Shown here: positions 1 to 12,319 of the stretch, piece after piece
Layout of the letters: each line of letters begins with the position of its first letter
Numbering within the stretch: the stretch's first letter is position 1
Source of the DNA: Undaria pinnatifida
Taxonomy: Eukaryota > Sar > Phaeophyceae > Laminariales > Alariaceae
DNA length: 64,000 nucleotides
Direction: 5' to 3'
NCBI GenBank assembly: GCA_012845835.1
Contig: JABAKD010000019.1
Span: 2,837,501 to 2,901,500 of the forward strand
Program-made: the position numbers and the translations under genes
Notes under the pieces: generated by a model
Database searches by the model: none
Told to the model about the DNA's origin: nothing
What the model saw: only the letters and a program-made list of their open reading frames with translations

Positions 1-59
1 CTCAACTCAATTGAATAATCTTTGATAGATCAAGGCTACGGTAGCGGGGTACCCCCAGT

Positions 60-255
60 TGTTCACTACCGGGTCTGAACCAGTCGCGCGAGGGACTCTG
101 CACCTCACTGACAAAAACACGTTCGGCAATGTGTTTGGTGCAGCGTTGCTAGGCATCTCTTTTCGTATTAATATCGAGAATGTTAAGCAGCACGAAAGCC
201 TACCACCGCAAAGAACAGGGGGGTCGCTAGCGCGAGTGACGCCGAGCCTGCAAAA
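60..255. repeat. Dispersed repeat copy 1 (related to ~24.78-24.95 kb)
   Basis: This stretch aligns, with many mismatches, to a segment near 24775-24945. Shared landmarks in the same order are a 'gacaaaaac' block, 'ttggcgcagcg / ttggtgcagcg', 'gcagcacgaaagc / gcagcactcgaaagc', and 'gcgcgagtgac'. It is old and coding for nothing I can recognise. A hypothetical 78-codon reading frame over it is a by-product. Confidence 0.5.
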
Positions 256-600
256 TTATCTGAACCTATTGTACGAATTAAATAGGTATCGATAGATAAT
301 TTCAAGTACCTATCCCAATGCAATAGCCTATTGCAGAAATCAGGCTGAGCCTATTGGTCGAAACAATAGGTATCGATAGACAATTTGAAATACTTATGCC
401 AAATGCAGTAGCTTATTGTACAAAATTTCTGAACCTATTCAACAAATAAATAGGTATCGATAGACGATTTCAAGTACCTACGAGTATGCCAGACACAATA
501 GCCTATTGCACAAATCAGTCTGAACCTATTGGTCGAAACAATAAGTATCGATAGAGAGTTTCGACCTCCTATTGCAGGGAGCAATAGCTATCGATATGGA
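255..600. repeat. Imperfect 84-bp tandem repeat
   Basis: The core 'aataggtatcgataga' starts at 281, 365 and 449, and degenerate versions start at 540 and 583. Spacing is 84, 84 and 91 bp before the last short copy. Each unit also carries 'tgaacctatt' and 'caatagcctattgca'. Nothing in it looks like a gene. Confidence 0.8.
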
Positions 601-904
601 ATACCCCAACCTATTGTAAGACCAATAGGCATATTCTATAGGTTATTGTCCGGGGTGTGATACACCTACCCTCGTACATTTGTGTATAATTTTTTTTGTC
701 AGCAACTACTTGCTGATATCATATTGGCGTCTAAACGCGATAACTTGTTTGAGCGCAACCTATGCCACTGGTACATGTGCCTCAGCCAGTATTTGTTAGG
801 CTGCTCTTACCAACTCGTACAAAAAAACGTCAAACTGTCGTCATGACCCATCCAACCAGCCCCTTCTGCACCTCCCATCAAAACTGGCACACTGCGCGGA
901 ACTC

Positions 905-2060
905 ATGGCCAACCCGTTGGTGGCAAATGCTGAGGTCGTCCTGCAATTGGTCGAGATCATCGACAACGAGCAATACCTCTTTTTCGTGCCTGTTTCGACT
1001 GCCTGGAAGAAGGCTTGCGGCCGACGTCCCCAAATCACCCGCGCCGTTATGGCCCACACGACGGTGCGCCAGCTGTTGTTGCAGAGCGTCAAAAGCGGCT
1101 TGGAACAGCGGATAGTTTGCGGGGCGACTGCGAGGATCGGCAGGCTGGATCTACTCCAATGCGCAGAGCGTATGGCTGCCCCTGGTCGCAGTCATTGTAC
1201 AGCAAAGCAGCCGAAGGGGGTAACGTTGTCGTCATGGAATGGGCACGGACCTACGAGTGCCCTTTAGGGGTGGATAGTGGCCATGTGGCTGCTCGTGCCA
1301 GGCACTTGATGGCTCTTCAATGGGCGCACTCAACGGCTGTCCCTGGGGAACGGAAACTTGTTGGAGGGCTGCGGCCGGGGGGCATCTGTCGTTGCTACAG
1401 TGGTTGAAGTCCGAGGACTGCCCATGGGATGAAGGAACACCCTAGAGAGCTGCTCTAGGGGGGCATTTGGCTGTGTTGCAGTGGGCTCGGGCTACCGGCT
1501 GCCCCTGGGACGAGAGGACATGCTACGAGGCTGCTAGAGGAGGGCACATGGGCGTTCTTCAGTGGGCTCGGGCAAACAGTTGCCCTTGGGACGAAGCGAC
1601 ATGTTGTGAAGCTGCTGGGACGGGGAATCCGGGCGTTCTGAAGTGGGGTCGGGCAAGCGGCTGCCCTTGGGACGAGGAAACGTGCTACAGTGCTGCCTTT
1701 GAAGAGCAGCTAGAGATCCTCCAGTGGGCGCACGAGAACGGTTATCCCGGGCACGAAGCAATGTGTCGCGCTGCTGTTGTTGGACGCCATGTGGATATTC
1801 TTCAGTGGGCGCGGGCGGCTGGCTGTCCCTGGGACGAGACCACGTGCAGTCAGGCCGCGATGTCGGGTAACCTCGGCATGCTTCAGTGGTTGCGGGCTAA
1901 CGGTTGCCCCTGGGATGTGCGAACATGTTGTAATGCTGCTGATGGGGGGTTCCTGGACGTTCTTCGGTGGGCACGTCTAAACGGCTGTCCCTGGGACATG
2001 CTAACATTCAGTACGGCTGCTAGCGAAGGACACCTCGAGCTCCTCCAATGGGCACGCGAG
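905..2060 (+). pseudogene. Ankyrin-like repeat protein, 5' part of broken gene
   Basis: The first ~70 codons (from ATG 905) resemble the head of stramenopile repeat proteins (hydrophobic 'VVLQLVEI...FFVPVSTAWKKA', F-box-like in feel). Then come 27-residue repeats of pattern LxxLQWARxxGCPWDxxTCxxAAxxGH; at least eight lie before 2060. The gene is broken. The reading frame shifts near 1140-1180 and again near 1325, and there is an in-frame TAG at 1443-1445 where a Trp codon is expected from the neighbouring repeats. A copia element begins exactly after codon GAG 2058-2060. Such proteins are large multigene families in brown algae; a protein-binding role is family knowledge, not shown here. Confidence 0.8.
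2056..2060. repeat. Target site duplication GCGAG, left copy
   Basis: The five bases GCGAG directly precede the left LTR and recur directly after the right LTR at 8054-8058. A 5-bp duplication is normal for Ty1/copia integrases. Confidence 0.95.
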
Positions 2061-2496
2061 TGTTAAATGTAGCTTATATCAACCAATATAGCGTGGTACT
2101 CGGGGTAATACAGGATGTACGGTAGCCCAGGAATAATATGTGGAAAGTCTGTTGGCTATGGCGAACGGGACATTGCGGGGTATCCGCCATAGTGAGAATT
2201 GTTACATTGTGGCCAGTTGATGGACATTGTATTTGTGGTTTGGGGAGGTACGGGGGGTTATGGCTCGTGGGCGAGCGTGGTGGGGAGAAGCTTGTGCCCC
2301 CCTCCATCTTACTCTTCTCTACACTCACCTCTCCCCGTCTTCTCTCCGTTTTCGCTTGGGTGCTGCTGTAATATTCCAGACGTAAACACCATCTTCTTTT
2401 ATCTCGGGCATACTGCAGAGGGCAGTACTTTGTCTAAACACACAGCTCGGGGCTGTTGTTGCTACTCCGTCTCCTGAACATCACTGTCATTGAATA
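2061..2496 (+). repeat. 5' LTR of element 1
   Basis: It begins TGTTAAATG and ends TTGAATA, so the terminal bases are TG...TA rather than the usual TG...CA. The end is fixed by comparison with the right LTR, where the shared sequence stops at the same base. The next bases, CGTTCACG, are the start of the presumed primer-binding region. Confidence 0.92.
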
Positions 2497-2536
2497 CGTT
2501 CACGAAAAGTTCGAACTTGACGGTGGTTGATTTTAG

Positions 2537-5500
2537 ATGGGGGAACACGAGACCACAGAAGATTTGAAGGAGCAGCTCGCTTCGCAGGCAAGGCTCTTCG
2601 AGGAAAGGCTGTCGGCGATCGAGGCGAGTCGGGAGAACACTGGCGGACTGCAAGCGGCACCCACCGATGGAGCCCAGCCCTCATCAGGGGTTGAAGGTGC
2701 TGGGACTAGTGAGCAGGCAGGGTATGCTTCTAGTCGTAGATTTAAAGTCGCCACCGATAGTCTGCTGCAAACAATTAGTGATGATGTAGATATCTCAGGG
2801 GGTAGCAGCCTATCCATTGGACCTACGGAGATCAGTAGCATCAAATCGACTGTTCCCAAATTCAACGGTAGCGGTGTGGAATACCCTCTGTGGAAGCGAC
2901 GTTTTGAAGGCTATGCAGTCACTAGCGGTTGCATGCAAGCCTTTACGACTGTGACTGATATGATGGTAGGTGATCCATCCGTGACGTCCCGTTTTTTGCG
3001 AGACCAAGGATTTACTTAAATTAGCGTGAAGAGGTCCCGATTAGCTTGGACTTGCATAACGGGGAGTATTACCGACCGCGAGTTGTTGAGCAGAGTGTTC
3101 GACACTAATTCTCCTAGTGTAGCTTGGCGTATGGTCAATGACTGGTTCTTGCCGAAAATACTAGCTGAGAAGTCTAAGTGTGTGGAAACGACAGTTCAAC
3201 GATCTGGTCATGGAGAAGAAGGAATAACCGATAAGATTTTTCGCTCGTGTAGACAAGATTGTCGGCGTTTTGGGATCCCTGGGAGCGCACTTACTTAGAG
3301 AGGATGTGAACGTCAAAATCGTAGAAGTTCTTACTGACAATTACGAGTTCGAGCAGCGTACCATATTGTACCGAGATAACATCACCCGGGCCAAGATAGA
3401 GGCTATAGTCAGGCAAAGACACACAATCATGTCAAGAGGTGCGAGCACCAAAGTTCGAAATGTAGGACAAGCCCTAATTGCGAACAAGCCTGGCCGCCGA
3501 AATCGTAAGCAGGAAGGCAATGGAAAGGGTGGTCGAGCTGGTAAGGGTGTTTCCGATTATGTTGTTGCAGCCAAGAACGACAACAGCAGCAGTACGAAGG
3601 TTGGGTAGTACGACGACATGCAAAACAAGTGTCACCGATGCTTGGAGCCAGGCCATCGGTGGTTCAACTGCACCGGGCACGTCATCCCTGCCGCAAAGAA
3701 GTCGCAAAACGGCTCTGGTGAGATTATAGGGTGTTTGGCGATTGGTATGCTTGGTGAGAGAGATGCGGTAGGAGAGAGCGAGCAGGGTACGGACGGTACA
3801 GAGAAATGGATAGCTGATAGTGGAGCGACCTTTCACATGACTAGATCAGCTGACTTACTCCGTGACGTGCAGCCTTTCGAGGACAAGGTTAGGTTTGGCA
3901 ATGACACCCTGGTAGACGTTGAGGGTTACGGGTCGCTGACTGTAGTTTTCCCGAACAAGGCAGAAGGTGTCGCTGTAAGGCTAGACAAAGTGGCATACGT
4001 ACCTAGCTTGGCTTTCAACCTTTTTTCTTTAATGGCTGCGCAAACACGAGGAGTAGGTTTCGCAACTGACGATAAGGGTATGAGCGTGACCCTAGCGGAT
4101 GGGCGTCTCAAGGTTTGGAGTGATGGATCTGGATACTGTAACTATGGAAGAAGGATTGATCCCGATGACGACTACATCCCTTTTCCTCTGTCGGTTCCCG
4201 AACCCATCGAGAACGTCGAGCAACCTGCTCACCCCATTTCCTTGGAGTTTCCTATTGGAGCCCCCGGTATTGCTAACTCGTGTGAGACTGAATGGCGCGG
4301 TAATTTGACCTTCTTGCACGAAAACCCCATGCAACCTGCCCATACTATTCCCCTGGCGTGCCCTGTGATAGCCCCCGGCAGCGCTAACTTGCATGATACT
4401 AGTGTAGACATCAACGTCTTCCGCTGCGTACACGGCCATGCAAACGAGTTTTTGTTGAAAGAGACAGCAAAATCCCTAGATGTAGAGCTACTCGGTAGGT
4501 TAAGACCGTGCACTGGGTGTTCCATGGCCAAGGGGTATCGTAAGTCGATCGCTAGCAGTACGAAATCACGCGCCACAAAGAAGCTAGGAAGAGTTTTCGC
4601 GGATCTCAGTGGCCCTAAGAGTATTCCTTCGTTGCTTGGTAAGAAATACGTCATGATAGTGAAGGACGACTTTACCCGGTACGCATGGGTATACTTTCTC
4701 GAGCGTAAGTCCGATGCTGCTGACGCCTTCGGGAAGTTTTTGGCTGACATGCGTGGGGATCGTGTGCCGTCGGAAGTAGAGAGAGTAAGGTCTGATAACA
4801 GAGGAGAGTTTTTTGGGGGGGAGTTCGGGGACGTGTGCAGGCAGTATTGCGTAAAACAGGAATTCACCAACGCACAAGAATCCGGAGCTAAACGGCGTCG
4901 CCGAGAGAGCTCTGGGTATCAACCAGAACGCGGCACTTGCCGCGCGCATCCAAGCCCCCATCCTCTTCCCTCACGTCGAATTGCCACCGTCGGACACCCT
5001 CTGGGCCGAGGCAGTACACTGGGCGTGCGAAGCCTTGAACCGCACCGCGATCACGTCCAACCCGGGCAGCAAGTCGCCGTACGAGATGTGGCATGGTAAG
5101 GCAGCACCCGCATCACCGCACCCGTTTCTTCGTCCGGGATATTGCCGCTGGAACCGTCCGTCGAAGTCGTTCCCCAGGTGCGAGAGTAGCTTCTACCTCG
5201 GGCCGGGCATCGACCACCCTCGTGACTCATTGCGGATGCTGACGCGGGCGAACAAGGTGGTGGAAACAAGGGACGTCACCTGGAAGGCACCACCGGTCAT
5301 GGAGGTGCCGCCGGTGCAACTGCAGCAACTGGTATCGCTGGAGCTGGCAGGGGTGCCGGAGCTGGGAGGGACGTCAGGACAGGGAGGGGCATCGGAGCTG
5401 GGAGATACGGCTGAGCCGGGAGGGCTAGATGATTTCGATTCTGGCCCAGCGACTCGATTGCCGATGCTGGGGAAAAGAATCCCCCATCGACCTCGGGTGG

Positions 5501-7537
5501 CTTCTCCGGCGGGGAGTGTGGGCAATGGTGGTCAAGGTGAGCGGGGTTCTGTTGACGGTGTTAATCTGCCGGCCCCCGACGCTAAAACTGCCCCGTCAGG
5601 TGATTATTTGTCGTCGGTAAGCAGTGAATCTTCTGTCGACTGGGAAAACCCGGGCGAGGCGTCATCATCTGACGAGAATGGTCCGGTTACTTCGATGGCG
5701 CGGACTGCGGCGCGCCAACTTGAATCGCACTTGGTTGGACCTGGAGATGGGGAGCAGCTGGGACGGACTAGAGCGCAGACGCGAGCGCTCAATCAAGATG
5801 CAGCAAGCCTGGTGAGTGTGTTTGGGCCCGATGAAGGGGGCGAAAATCCATGGGCTACTGGCGGTACAGGAGATTACCCGTAAGCCGGGCGAGTTGCCTA
5901 AATGTTTCGTCCGGGAAGCGGGGCCGGAGCCTGTTTCGTACCCTGCGGCGTGCTCATCGGAGTACTCCGACGTGTGGATGGAGGCAATGTCGAAAGAGTT
6001 CGATAGGCTCGTGGCGGCCGGAACCTCTGCGGAAGTGACCGAAATTCCTGGGGGCTGCAATACCGTGGATGCCAAGTAGCTATACAAGGGGAAGGGTGAT
6101 TCGCATGGTATAGTTGATAGGGCAAAGGCCCGTGTGGTAGCTATGAGGTACAACCAGGTAGAGGGGGTAGACTACTTCGAAATGTTTGCGCCTACGGCCT
6201 CCGCAACTTCTAACAGGTTGGTAGCGGCCATGGCATGTAAGCTAAACTGGGACCTGAGGCACTTAAATGTAGACCAGGCATTCATTCAGTCGGAGTTGGA
6301 CATCGATATCTACTTTCGTCTTCCCCCCGGGTGTGGATCAGTATCTGGCAAGGCAGTTCTCCTCAACAAGGCCCTTTATGGCCTGAAGCAGAGTGGTCGA
6401 GCGTGATACCAGCTGTTGTCGTCAATTCTGGTGGAGTGTGGTTTCGAGCAATGCTTGGTAGGTCCCTGTGTATTTCGTCTGATGGTTGCTGGTGACGTTG
6501 TGGCGATGTTGGTCTTCCATGTGGACGACATCAAGATTGCAGCCATTGAGAAGGTGACTGGGGTGGTAGTTAGTGCCCTCAACCGGAGATTTCCCACCAA
6601 ACATCTCGGGGAGGTAGAGTGGTACATGGGCAGTGAGAACAAGAGGGATCGGGAGAAAGGTACTTCGGAGATTTCTCAGACTCAGTTTATTCAGAGCGTA
6701 CTGAATCGCTTTGGCGTTTCGAAATCCAGCCCCGTCCCCGCAACCCCTTCCTTGGACCTCAGGCACGTAAGCGAGGAGGAGACTGTGGTGGATGTCCCGT
6801 TCCGCGAGATCGTGGAGAGCCTGATGTGGATCGCGAACCAGAAGATACCCGATATCGCGAATGCAGTTCGGGCAGTCGCCCGGTTTTCTCATTATCCCAA
6901 TCCGATTCACTACAAGGCGGCACAGAATATACTCGAGTATCTGAATGCCACGTCGAATTTAGGCTTAATTTTCAGGAGGGATAGTGACTTGGAGTCGGTG
7001 CAGATGGAGTTTGATTTAGAGACGTACGTAGACGCAGACTACGCCCACAAGGCGGAGGACAGGCGTTCCGTTTCTGGTGTAGCAGTTTGCTGCGGGGGTA
7101 CGCTAGTGTCTTGGTTCTCTAGGACACAGAAGTGTGTCACCCTATCTACCACTGAGGCAGAGTACGTAGCAATGGCAGATGGGGTCAAGCAGGCCCTATA
7201 TGTGAGGGGTTTACTGGCATTTCTGATGCCCGGTCTGGAGCCGATGAGCATCAGCGTGTACGAAGACAACAAGGGGGCGATAGACTTAGCTAAAACCCCC
7301 TTTAACCCGTCCAACAGTAAGCACGTTGACGTACGGTACAATTTTCTCAGGGAGCTGGCTGCCAGTGGTGACATCTCAGTGCAGTATCTTCGAACGGAAG
7401 ATCGGCATGCGGATATCCTGACGAAATCTATTTGTAGGGAGAGTTTCGAAGACACCGCGATTCCTTTTGGGCAGGAGTTAGGATTCAACATTTTCCTGGT
7501 CTTTCTAGTGGATCCTGTTATTTGCGGTAGGCTTTAA
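2537..7537 (+). pseudogene. Copia gag-pol polyprotein, multiply broken
   Basis: Similarity to the intact copy at 12826-17652 runs throughout. Gag starts at 2537 and hits TAA at 3017-3019; the frame changes near 3270. TAG lies at 3606-3608, just before the zinc knuckle (C-x2-C-x4-H-x4-C, ~3627-3670). The protease motif DSGA is near 3820. The integrase HHCC zinc site is near 4430-4530, followed by the first two catalytic Asp. The catalytic-Glu region is lost to a frameshift near 4876. Further breaks are a frame change near 5820, TAG at 6077-6079 and TGA at 6404-6406. The RT motif appears as HVDD near 6520, and RNase H runs from ~7020 to 7450. It cannot make a working polyprotein. Confidence 0.93.
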
Positions 7538-7617
7538 TGGTAGGCGGTTCGATCTACGTTATCCTGATACCCACCGTGTCAACGCCTAGTCTTGTTAGTT
7601 GATACACCTAGGGAGGG

Positions 7618-8053
7618 TGTTAAATGTAGCTTATACCAACCAATATAGTGTGGTACTCGAGGTACTACGGGATGTACGGTAGCCCAGGAATAATATGTGG
7701 AAAGTCTGTTGGCTATAGCGAACGGGACATTGCGGGGTATCCGCCACATTGAGAATTGTTATATTGTGGCCAGTTGATGGACAGTGTATTTGTGGTTTGG
7801 GGAGGTACGGGGGGTTATGGCTCGTGGGCGAGCGTGGTGGGGAGCAGCTTGTGCCCCCCTCCATCTCACTCTTCTCTACACCCACCTCTCCCCGTCTTCT
7901 CTCCGTTTTCGCTTGGGTGCTGCTGTAATATTCCAGACGTAAACACCATCTTCTTTTATCTCGGGCATACTGCAGAGGGCAGTACTTTGTCTAAACATGC
8001 AGCTCGGGGCTGTTGTTGCTACTCCGTCTCCTGAACATCATTGTTATTGAATA
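7618..8053 (+). repeat. 3' LTR of element 1
   Basis: Same length and ends as the left LTR. Followed at once by GCGAG (8054-8058) and then by resumed ankyrin-repeat coding sequence. Confidence 0.93.
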
Positions 8054-8241
8054 GCGAGAACGGGTGCCCGTGGAACGGAAGTACGTGCGTTCAGGCTGCC
8101 ATTGGTGGGCACGTACGCATTCTTCAATGGGCCCGGGCTAGTGGTTGCCTCTTGGACGCCCCCGCAATGGAGATCGTTTTCCGTGTGGAGAACGCTCACG
8201 TGGCTGCATGGGCAGCAGCAAACGGTTGTGTTGGGTCCTGA
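8054..8241 (+). pseudogene. Ankyrin-like repeat protein, 3' part of broken gene
   Basis: After the duplicated GCGAG the frame opens with the second half of the interrupted repeat (NGCPWNGSTC...). It continues through one more LxxLQWAR repeat and a degenerate final unit to TGA at 8239-8241. The join to codon 2058-2060 is in frame, so this is the native C-terminus of the gene described at 905-2060. Confidence 0.85.
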
Positions 8242-10007
8242 GTGCTGCAGGTTGTTGTTGTGGTATGCATGTGTCGTCTAAGTGCGAGCATGCGTAGATT
8301 TCGCCGTAGCACGCATATTAAGCTGTTGGTCGTTAAAAGGGGTCGCACCGTGAGAGGCTGCCAGCACTCCGGCTTGCTCCGTATGCTCTCATTGGTCGTG
8401 GCCATTGCATGCGTGTGTTTTGACTGGCGTATGATAGGCGCTGGAGGCCAAGAAACGACAGCCGAGGCTATTAACTGTCCGCGCGGTGTGAGCGATTTGT
8501 TCGCGGAGTACAATAGGGTCAACCAGCTGTGAAGCGTACACGTGTGCACTGGCAATGCTGGTAATGGTTCATGGTTCACCCCACGCTAGGGGTGTAGCAG
8601 ATGCTAAGAATTTTCTCTGAGCTCCTAACGTGAGGAACTGAATATCTCACCATCACCATCACCATCGCCACGAAAAAAAACACGACTCCGAAATCATCAA
8701 TTCCCGCAACCCGACCAACACCAATTGGCATTTCCATGCGTTGGTCCTGCAACAAAACAGGTGCCCTACGTTTAAATACCACCTATTAAAACATCAATTA
8801 ACAAGAGGTTACTAGAGCATCAAAGTGTTCAGATAATTATTGGTATGTTAATTGGTCATATATGATAGGTAACATAAATGTTATGGTATTTCCCTGGTAA
8901 GGTTCCTGATGCCTTCAACTCCGTCGGGATAGATCAGAGTTTGCACGCGGGATTCAAAATAACGTAGATGTCTTGAGGCACGGACGTGGCTAGTTGACGT
9001 GCAGGCCACACCACTGCCCTCGAGTATTTTGATCCGGTTTTTCCGGTTTTGAATTTGGCTTTTTCGGGGGAAATTCGTTTTGTTCTGTTTTTTTCATTCA
9101 GTTTTCCTGGGGGGATTTTCCTGGTTATTCTCCGCCCGGGTTCGACGTCGCCCCCGCACGGTGGGGCACGATGTCCATTCCGCGCGCACGAGTTGGGTTT
9201 CGTACGTAGCGCGTTCTGGTACGTTTTTGCGACCGCTTGGGGTTTTGCTCGCGAGGTTTTTCCCTCTTCCGCCGTCGACCCCAGCGCTTTCGTATTTTGT
9301 TTTTTTGTTTCAATTTTTCTGCATAGTTCTCGTTTTCTATTGTTTCTCTGCCCCAGTTTCCCTCGCTAATCTGCGGAAGTGATATCTCTCGCGCCTGTCG
9401 ATCCCGCTATTCGCTGGAGTGTCCTGAACCTTTTTTCAGTCTTCCGTTCTTCGTTTGAGGTTTTCTGCTGTAGCATTTTTTCTGAGGCTCCGTAGTCTCG
9501 CAGGGTAGGGGTGTGGAAGTAGGTTGTGAAGATCCGCATCCTGGAGTTATGTTCTAGACCGTGGAACCGGTGCTTCCCCGAATATTCCTTATTTCTTCAT
9601 ATATACGGCTCATCAGGGTGGGCTAGTGTTATGGTATTCCCCTGGGAGCCTAACAAGGCGTAAGATATGGGACACGGCTGGATATGAAAGGGTTTCACAT
9701 GCCTTTGAAGGCATGTGCGTATAGGAAAAAGGGGATGATGCTTTTGCCTCGCGGAATCGAGCGCCATTCAGTTCGTCCGTGACGTGTGTGGAACTAATGC
9801 GAGAGCTTATCTTATACAAGTGAGTGACCACCGTGGAACCTGGCTAGTAGAGAACGCTGTACAGAAAGGGTGGCCTGTGTCTGTAAGAGCCCCTTAATAT
9901 TTTTATATAACACCATAGACTATTGATAATATCATCTTATATTAGGTTTCAGTTTATGAAACTTTCTATTGATATAATAAAGACGGGCGATCGATATAGT
10001 ACGCAGC
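8242..10007. other. No gene recognised
   Basis: Several open frames of 60-130 codons occur, but composition (T-rich runs at 9050-9380) and lack of recognisable motifs argue against coding. Small features are a (CATCAC)n stretch at 8650-8672 and a perfect inverted repeat with 10-base arms at 9696-9717. The phrase 'gttatggtatt.ccctgg' occurs twice, near 8879 and 9629. Confidence 0.6.
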
Positions 10008-10205
10008 TTGCAAAGATGAGTATTGTACTGCTGTGGTCGTATCATTGGGCATTTTACCTTACATAGAATGGTTGGATACATTTTGTCAGGGAGTTCAATT
10101 GCCGCTTTGCAAAGATGAGTATTGTACTGCTGTGGTCGTATCATTGGGCATTTTACCTTACATAGAATGGTTGGATACATTTTGTCAGGGAGTTCAATTG
10201 CCGCT
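10008..10205. repeat. 99-bp tandem duplication in left LTR of element 3
   Basis: Units 10008-10106 and 10107-10205 appear identical. The unit covers the start of the LTR plus about 11 bases upstream ('ttgcaaagatg'). The right LTR has this region once, so the duplication arose after insertion. Confidence 0.88.
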
Positions 10206-10389
10206 ATTGGCTTTTCTTGTGAGCTCTTGAGATCTTGATATACGAACGTGAAGGTCCATGGCCGATGGCATGTCACTTCCCCGTGTGATAACAAACGAAC
10301 TATTGCATTGTGGACAAACGCACTCCGAGCCCACGAGGGGAAGTCCTCGGAGCTGATACCACCGGGCCCGCGGTCGCGCGAGTCGGTAC
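10019..10389 (+). repeat. 5' LTR of element 3 (with duplication)
   Basis: The segment 10206-10389 aligns closely with 19345-19529, with a few substitutions and a small indel near 'gagcc.cacgagg'. The start is approximate because of the tandem duplication at its left end. Confidence 0.7.
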
Positions 10390-10619
10390 GATTCAATCAA
10401 ATTGGGTAAGTTCTGCTTACTGCTCAAAACGTTAACAATTTGCTTTTCGGAGGCCGGAAAGCAATGTTTTGCGTGCTGGTGTGGGACGCCAGCCGAACGC
10501 AATGGAAGACCCTATGTACAGCAGCAAGGGGAGCACGAGCGGAGGGCGCTGACGGGATCCATTCTGCAAGCTGGGGCAACCCCAGAGGTGGAGGCCGAGC
10601 CGGCGGCCGGCGGACGCCG

Positions 10620-11690
10620 GAAATCAAGGTGTCGATCGGGGGAGATAGACCGCCTAGGTTGGGTGGTGATGTTGTTACCTTCGAAAATATGCGTGAATTT
10701 CTTGTTGCCTACGTTCGGAGTATGAGCAGCAGATGCATATCACAAACCAAGATGAAGGAGACCGGGTACTCGCGAGGAGGCGAGAGCTGGTAGATTCAGT
10801 GACCCAAATGATGTGGCTGACGAGTTCTACGATGGCAAGTCCTGGGTCGACCTCTTCGAGGAAGAGCTAATGCAAGAGCTCAAAAGGTTTGCAAACTTGA
10901 GTGATGAGGATTTTTGCCGCCAGATATTCCGTGTGCCGAAGATGAATGCGAGCGTGCCGGTAGATAGCAGGGCGTGTACGCAAAAACGTGCCTTGCGGAA
11001 ATACCTTGCTGACAGCGGGCTCACGGAGGTGGTGATGCCCGACGGTCGGCAGTACACGCTAGAGCATGGCAAGGTGCTGGTTGATGCACTAGCGGCGGGA
11101 ATCGAGCCACTCGAGTTCCGCCGTAAGGTGGGAAAAAATATGCGTTTCGATCTCGTAACGCGTGACCCTGACGCGTTGTTCAGAATTATTGCCAAGCAGC
11201 AACGGGACCAAGCTGTAATTGAGGCCAATGATGCTGAACGTTGGCAAACAGCAAAACGGCGTGACTCTAGGTCGATGGCTGCTGCGGGGACCAAGCCGCA
11301 GGGACGTGCTGTTGACGAGCACAACTCACGCAAGAATGCCAAGGCCGCTGGTGTGAAAGCAGAGCGGAGTCGTCGGTACGACAACAACGAGTGTTTCGTA
11401 TGTGGCAAGCAGGGACACAAGCCGTGGGATTGCCCCCAAAGCCAGCAGGGTAAGGCGGGGAAAGGCGTCCATGACCAGAGCCACGGCCAGACCCCCACAC
11501 AGCAGCAGCAGTCCACAAACGGTCCCGCTCAGCATACCTGGAGCAAGACAACTGGGGTGGCCCATGCGTCTGCCACCCCTCGAGCTAGTGGGTACCAGAC
11601 CGCAACAGCGGTAAGACCGAACCTGCTGCGCCTGAAGCGTCTACACAGAATGATGACTACGTGTACATTCGCGTGCCGCGGTAGAAGATG
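10620..11690 (+). pseudogene. Ty3-like Gag with CCHC zinc knuckle, frameshifted
   Basis: An N-terminal part ('GGDVVTFENMREFLVAYV') reads in one frame up to TAG 10791-10793. The main part, rich in helical charged sequence ('KSWVDLFEEELMQELKRF'), reads from about 10805 in another frame. The knuckle C-x2-C-x4-H-x4-C begins at 11392, followed by a Gln/Pro/Thr-rich linker. The frame degrades after ~11630. Gag would package the element RNA in a virus-like particle; the splits mean this copy probably cannot. Confidence 0.7.
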
Positions 11691-12319
11691 GCGCCAGTGG
11701 ATAACGGGCCCACCGAGACGGTGCAGCACCAGGTTTCCCATAGCGCTGGGCCACAGAATGCAGCACCAATTCTTCACACCGTTCCGGTGCAGCCGGCGGC
11801 AACCGCGTTACAGCAACGGCGTGGAGATTCCAGCACCATTTATTCCGCGCGTGCCGCGGTCGTGCAGTCTGGCAGATATGGTGAGACGATCGTGAATTCG
11901 GTAGAGAACGAACCGCATGTGAAGGTTCTGACGCAGCATCTCGCGGGGCGTTTTGCGGCTCCCGGTGCTGCGGCGGCTGCTGAGATCAAGGTGCTCATGG
12001 ACTCTGGTTCAAGCGTCACAGCAATGTCGGAGGAGCTAGTACAGGCCCTGCGGGGACTGGTGGGGATGGCGCAAACCGCGTTTAAACGCAGGCAGTTGTT
12101 GGGCATGCGCGTGTGGTGACGTTGTTGGGCCTGGAGTGCGATATTGAGACGCAACCGTGTCCACTCCACTTAATGATCGATACACCATGGGGGCCAGTTC
12201 GATTTACCATGCCGTTTATCGTGCTCCCTGGGAGAGGCGATGTGGTTATCATCGGGCAGAAGACGCTGAGAGAGAAACTCGGCATCGACGTCATGGCGCA
12301 GTTTAAGGCATCTGTACTG
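11688..12319 (+). pseudogene. Retroelement aspartic protease, frameshifted and interrupted
   Basis: The catalytic motif reads LMDSGSSVTAMSEELV near 11996-12045. The frame shifts near 12110 and the domain finishes with 'GRGDVVIIGQKTLREKLGIDV' split over 12225-12290, a typical flap/helix end of Ty3-type proteases. Codon CTG 12317-12319 is the last before the LTR of element 2. With one TACTG removed the frame continues at 18121. Confidence 0.8.
12315..12319. repeat. Target site duplication TACTG, left copy
   Basis: TACTG directly left of element 2 matches TACTG at 18116-18120 directly right of it. Confidence 0.95.

Larger units (their letters stand above)
2061..8053 (+). mobile_element. Ty1/copia LTR retrotransposon, decayed (element 1)
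   Basis: The element has two 436-bp LTRs (2061-2496 and 7618-8053) flanked by GCGAG. Gag-pol remains read in the order gag, zinc knuckle, aspartic protease, integrase, reverse transcriptase, RNase H, which is the copia order. A purine tract 'ctagggaggg' ends at 7617 just before the right LTR. I count about 17 differences between the LTRs (about 4%), so the insertion is not recent. The internal part has several stops and frameshifts. It interrupts the ankyrin gene inside a repeat and, with one target copy removed, the host reading frame is continuous across the site. Confidence 0.95.

Noticed and set aside
9049-9382. Two ~100-codon overlapping frames rich in Phe
   Set aside because: T-rich DNA; no motif, and the two frames compete over the same bases.
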